From positions 138,913,192 through 138,977,191 of the forward strand of contig JBAIZL010000001.1 in NCBI GenBank assembly GCA_036971475.1: 64,000 nucleotides of DNA. The letters run 5' to 3'. A program made the translations under genes and the position numbers. The notes below the pieces were generated by a model that searched no databases, was not told where the DNA came from, and saw only the letters and a program-made list of their open reading frames with translations. Of this stretch, positions 60,000 to 64,000 are shown piece by piece; within the stretch, counting starts at the first letter, position 1; every line of letters begins with the position of its first letter. This DNA is from Prosapia bicincta. Taxonomy: Eukaryota > Arthropoda > Insecta > Hemiptera > Cercopidae.

Positions 60000-61861
60000 G
60001 GGAAGGCTTGAAAGAAATACCTTCTTTCACTGCCTTTGTCGGTGACTAGTTAGAAACCTATTAAGATGCTATGGGTAAATGATGGATAAACGTTATAGGG
60101 GCTGCTTTAGTCAACCGATGGAAAGGGTTTTATGTACACAACTGAATGGTAGAATGACGACTCTTGTCCGGGAAGGATTCAAGGAGTCACGATCCAAGCT
60201 TAGCTTGAAAGAGGTGAACCTATGAAATGGCTTAGGGTAAGTGATAGCTAAACGTTATAGGAACTGCTTTAATCAACCGATGGAAGGGGTTTTATGTACA
60301 CAACTGAATGGTAGGATGACGACTCTTGTCCGGGAAGGATTCAAGGAGTCACGATCCAAGCTTAGCTTGAAAGAGGTGAACCTATGAAATGGCTTAGGGC
60401 AAGTGATAGCTAAACGTTATAGGAACTGCTTTAATCAACCGATGGAAGGGGTTTTATGTACACAACTGAATGGTAGGATGACGACTCTTGTCCGGGAAGG
60501 ATTCAAGGAGTCACGATCCAAGCTTAGCTTGAAAGAGGTGAACCTGTGAAATGGCTTAGGGTAAGTGATAGCTAAACGCTATAGGAACTGCTTTAATCAA
60601 CCGATGGAAGGGGTTTTATGTACACAACTGAATGGTAGGATGACGACTCTTGTCCGGGAAGGATTCAAGGAGTCACGATCCAAGCTTAGCTTGAAAGAGG
60701 TGAACCTATGAAATGGCTTAGGGTAAGTGATGGATAAACGTTATAGGAACTACTTTAATCAACCGATTGAAGGTGTTCATATGTACACAACTGAATGGTA
60801 GGATAACGACTCTTGTCCGGAAAGGATTCAAGGAGTCACGATCCAAGCTTAGCTTGAAAGAGGTGAACCTATGAAATGGCTTAGGGTAAGTGATGGATAA
60901 ACGTTATAGGAACTACTTTAATCAACCGATTGAAGGTGTTCATATGTACACAACTGAATGGTAGAATGACGACTCTTGTCCGGAAAGGATTCAAGGAGTC
61001 ACGATCCAAGCTTAGCTTGAAAGAGGTGAACCTATGAAATGGCTTAGGGTAAGTGATGGATAAACGTTATAGAAACTGCTTTAATCAACCGATTGAAGGT
61101 GTTCATATGTACACAACTGAATTGTAGAATGACGACTCTTGTCCGGGAAGGATTCAAGGAGTCACGTTCCAAGCTTAGCTTGAAAGAGGTGAACCTGTGA
61201 AATGGCTTAGGGTAAGTGATAGCTAAACGCTATAGGAACTGCTTTAATCAACCGATGGAAGGGGTTTTATGTACACAACTGAATGGTAGGATGACGACTC
61301 TTGTCCGGGAAGGATTCAAGGAGTCACGATCCAAGCTTAGCTTGAAAGAGGTGAACCTATGAAATGGCTTAGGGTAAGTGATAGCTAAACGTTATAGGAA
61401 CTGCTTTAATCAACCGATGGAAGGGGTTTTATGTACACAACTGAATGGTAGGATGACGACTCTTGTCCGGGAAGGATTCAAGGAGTCACGATCCAAGCTT
61501 AGCTTGAAAGAGGTGAACCTATGAAATGGCTTAGGGTAAGTGATAGCTAAACGTTATAGGAACTGCTTTAATCAACCGATGGAAGGGGTTTTATGTACAC
61601 AACTGAATGGTAGAATGACGACTCTTGTCCGGGAAGGATTCAAGGAGTCACGTTCCAAGCTTAGCTTGAAAGAGGTGAACCTGTGAAATGGCTTAGGGTA
61701 AGTGATGGATAAACGTTATAGGAACTGCTTTAATCAACCGATTGAAGGTGTTCATATGTACACAACTGAATGGTAGAATGACGACTCTTGTCCGGGAAGG
61801 ATTCAAGGAGGAACGTTTTAAGCTTAGCTTGAAAGACGTGTACCTATGAAATGGCTTAGGG
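60000..61861 (+). repeat. 162-bp satellite, right arm, inner block (~11 units)
   Basis: AAACGTTATAGGAACTGCTT, or the CGCTATAG variant, recurs near 60092, 60253, 60415, 60577, 60739, 60901, 61064, 61227, 61391, 61553 and 61715. The left arm has about six units in the same interval. Two variant blocks (the GTTTTATGTACACAAC type and the GTTCATATGTACACAAC type) alternate in groups, so the extra units may be a block duplication. Confidence 0.94.
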
Positions 61862-63453
61862 CAGGGGTTCCCAAACTTTTGTGTACCACGCCCCCCTCTG
61901 GTTATTTGGAGACCTCCACGCCCCCCCTACACATATCAGCTTTCAATTTTACAATACCCTATTTCCACGGTGCCGTACATAGCAACTCCTACTTGTATAA
62001 GTACATGAAGTCGTACAAGTATGTGCCTACTTGATACCGTGAGTAGGTAGATTTTTTGTTCACTGTTGAATGCGGTATCGCAGAATGGAAGATTCGATAA
62101 TTGTACGTATGATGAAAATTAAAACAAGTATTACATGATAAACGAATATAATTACTGATACAAAATTTAACATTGTAACACAGATACATTTTCAATTTAA
62201 GGAAGGTGAAACAATAGGCCTACCTACTTACAAAAAAAAAACATAAAATGTAATTTAGTGAGATGGGTGCGCTTGCATGTTCTGAATAAGTTGACAGATC
62301 CTGGATTGAGTTTCAGACAAAGCACAGCGTTGGTCACTTTCGACATCAAGTTTGTTGCGGTACTTTGTTTTGATCGCCACAAGAGTTGAAAACGCTTTTT
62401 CGCACATGTATGTTGTTGAAAAAGGCAAGTACATCCGAACAGCTTTCTCTGAAACACTGGGGTAAACTTTTAAGTACTTTAACTAAAATGAGGGCTTGTC
62501 CATTTGTTCAAAATCGTATCTTGCAGCAGAGTCATTTATTATTTCTATTCCCTCCTCTTGCAACTCTTCTGGCAGCAACTGCATGTCCATCTGCAACGGG
62601 TCGGTTGATAGTTTGTAAAACTCCTCTGAAGTTAGGAAAGTACCTGCTGAGCTATTCCTTGAGGTTCTTCAAATGGTCAATTATCAAGTTTTTCAAAAGC
62701 GGTCCTTCAAAAACGTCCTCAAAACATGCTTCTTCTGAGACTGATACTACTTTGCTGAAACTTGAATAGTTTCTGTTCTGTACTTTACGTATCCAAAGTT
62801 GTAGTTTCTCAACGTACATCTTGATGGCATCCTGATGTGTTACTATATTTGAGTCTGCACCTTGCAGTCTCAAGTTTAGGTTGTTTAACGTGTCAAAAAA
62901 ATCTGATAAATAGGCAAAAATCACTTGGTTACTGGGTTTTTTGAACTCTGCACTAAGCTCGTTTTGTTTCTGCTGTGCCAAAAACGTAATCACTTCATCA
63001 CGGAGCCCAAGTAGTCTTCCCAACATATTGCCTTTTGGTAGCCATCGTACTTCTGTATGAAATAGCAGCGTTTTGTGGTCACTTCCTAAATCTTCACAAA
63101 GAACTTTAAGCAGTCGAGTATTTAAGGCACTGTTCTTAACGTAGTTGACTACTTTAATACATAGCTTTAAAACAGCATTGAGTTCGTTTGGAAGCGTTTT
63201 TAGTGCCAAGGCTTGGCGGTGAATAAAACAATGAATCCCAACCACATCAGCATTCTTCTCTTTGACCAACTGCTTAAAGCCTGAATGAGAACCCAGTATT
63301 GAAGGAGCACCATCTGTGCATACACCGATAAGTTTTATTTTTTTTGTAGGAAATTATTTTTGTAATTTTTTATTTATTTCATTTGGGTGTCATGCCCCCC
63401 TGGACTTTCTCCACGCCCCCCAGGGGGCGCGCCCCCCAGTTTGGGAACCACTG
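61862..63453 (-). mobile_element. hAT element, Buster/ZBED5 type, copy 2
   Basis: A 1592-bp inverse copy of 53938-55538. It is flanked by 8-bp duplications GCTTAGGG (61854-61861 and 63454-63461), the exact complement of the duplication at copy 1, at the equivalent satellite position. The two are therefore one insertion that was later duplicated in inverse orientation, not two independent insertions. Confidence 0.95.
62255..63353 (-). pseudogene. Truncated hAT transposase (ZBED5/Buster-like), copy 2
   Basis: Same remnant as in copy 1, read on the minus strand. It has the second catalytic aspartate region, the Cys-x2-His motif, VRWLPKG and the C-terminal glutamate region. The 5' deletion, internal TAG (at 62652), frameshift and second TAG are identical to copy 1, so they predate the duplication. 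Differences from copy 1 are few: a Pro-to-Leu change in RQALAPKTL, a Leu-to-Phe change in VILAYL, a 6-base loss near KVSMNPSN (here KVQNRN), and scattered C-terminal substitutions. No function is expected. Confidence 0.93.
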
Positions 63454-63800
63454 GCTTAGGGTAAGTGATGGATAAACGTTATAGGAACTGCTTTAATCAA
63501 CCGATGGAAGGGGTTTTATGTCCACAACTGAATGGTAGGATGACGACTCTTGTCCGGGAAGGATTCAAGGAGTCACGTTCCAAGCTTAGCTTGAAAAAGG
63601 TGAATCTGTGAAATGGCTTAGGGTAAGTGATGGATAAACGTTATAGGAACTGCTTTAATCAACCGATGGAAGGGGTTTTATGTACACAACTGAATGGTAG
63701 GATGACGACTCTTGCCCGGGAAATATTCAAGGTGTCACGTTCCAAGCTTAGCTTGAAAGACGTGAAACTGTGAAATGGCTTAGGGTAAGTGATGGATAAA
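63454..63800 (+). repeat. 162-bp satellite, right arm, outer block (~2-3 units)
   Basis: Unit marks are near 63477 and 63641, with a final disrupted unit near 63797. This mirrors the outer block of the left arm (53541-53937). Confidence 0.9.
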
Positions 63801-64000
63801 AATCCATGGATAGAAATCTTGTTAGTTATTCTAATGGAGGTTCTTAGATGTACGCAAGAGTAAACTGGTGTAATGGTCTGCAGTGTGAAGTTTTAGATTT
63901 AGACAGCTTAGACTCTTATAACAGACCGGCGTTGTAGTGAAGCATATGTAGCGGCATTACGAACCTTGCACGTGAATTAACATGGTTTGGGCTTCTCCCT

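Larger units (their letters stand above)
59335..64000 (-). repeat. Right arm of the large inverted duplication (cut by window end)
   Basis: This is the reverse complement of 53395-57255. It is about 4666 bp against 3861 bp in the left arm; the ~805-bp excess corresponds to about five extra 162-bp units between the hAT element and the inner edge. The outermost 150 bp match the left arm with one visible substitution, then differ at one satellite edge (ATCCATGGA in place of ATAACGTTT near 63800). Confidence 0.95.

Noticed and set aside
53395..64000. The palindrome as a sequencing or assembly folding artefact
   Set aside because: The arms differ by about five satellite units, a 6-bp gap in the transposase remnant, scattered substitutions and a denser patch of changes. 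A read folded on itself would not show this. A haplotype-merge error is still possible and needs long reads.

Overview
This is eukaryotic, AT-rich, repeat-dominated intergenic DNA, most likely from an insect. The evidence is the scattered GGTTAGGTTAGG-type runs, the hAT and MITE-like transposons, the many tandem-repeat families and the lack of any long intact gene. The order is not determined; a hemipteran-like genome is only a guess. I recognise no complete host gene, rRNA or functional tRNA. The only recognisable protein-coding sequences are transposon remnants: two decayed copies of a ZBED5/Buster-type hAT transposase and one isolated BED zinc finger.

Layout. 0-6 kb: degenerate ~97-bp and 148-bp arrays, a possible exon-like island, a CT microsatellite and a nested 38-bp/~286-bp higher-order array. 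5.7-14.4 kb: a MITE, a 96-bp array that happens to stay open as one long reading frame, a 116/166-bp array and a probable hAT remnant with inverted internal arms. 15.2-17.9 kb: a foldback-like palindrome whose outer arms are 152-bp tandem repeats. 18-35 kb: mostly unremarkable AT-rich sequence, with a 450-bp hAT MITE at 25.3 kb, a ~98-bp satellite at 26.4 kb and a few weak ORFs. 35.3-36.7 kb: a hAT-like element with a BED finger and a 156-bp array. 38-39 kb: a 100-bp satellite with A/B alternation. 40.2 kb: a second MITE copy. 46.3-48.0 kb: a 147-bp satellite between inverted flanks. 49-52 kb: a 19-bp minisatellite, a 217-bp near-perfect hairpin and a ~61-bp pyrimidine-rich array.

53.4-64.0 kb is the most striking structure. 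It is a large inverted duplication with a ~2-kb spacer. Each arm holds a 162-bp tandem array interrupted at the same place by the same hAT element, with the same 8-bp target duplication and the same disabling mutations. The arms differ in length by about five satellite units, and the window ends before the outer edge of the right arm.

There is no pathway here in the usual sense. The recurring themes are tandem arrays inside inverted repeats, non-autonomous hAT relatives, and short hammerhead-like cores (CTGANGA, a small stem, GAAA) at three or four sites. All comparisons were made by eye.
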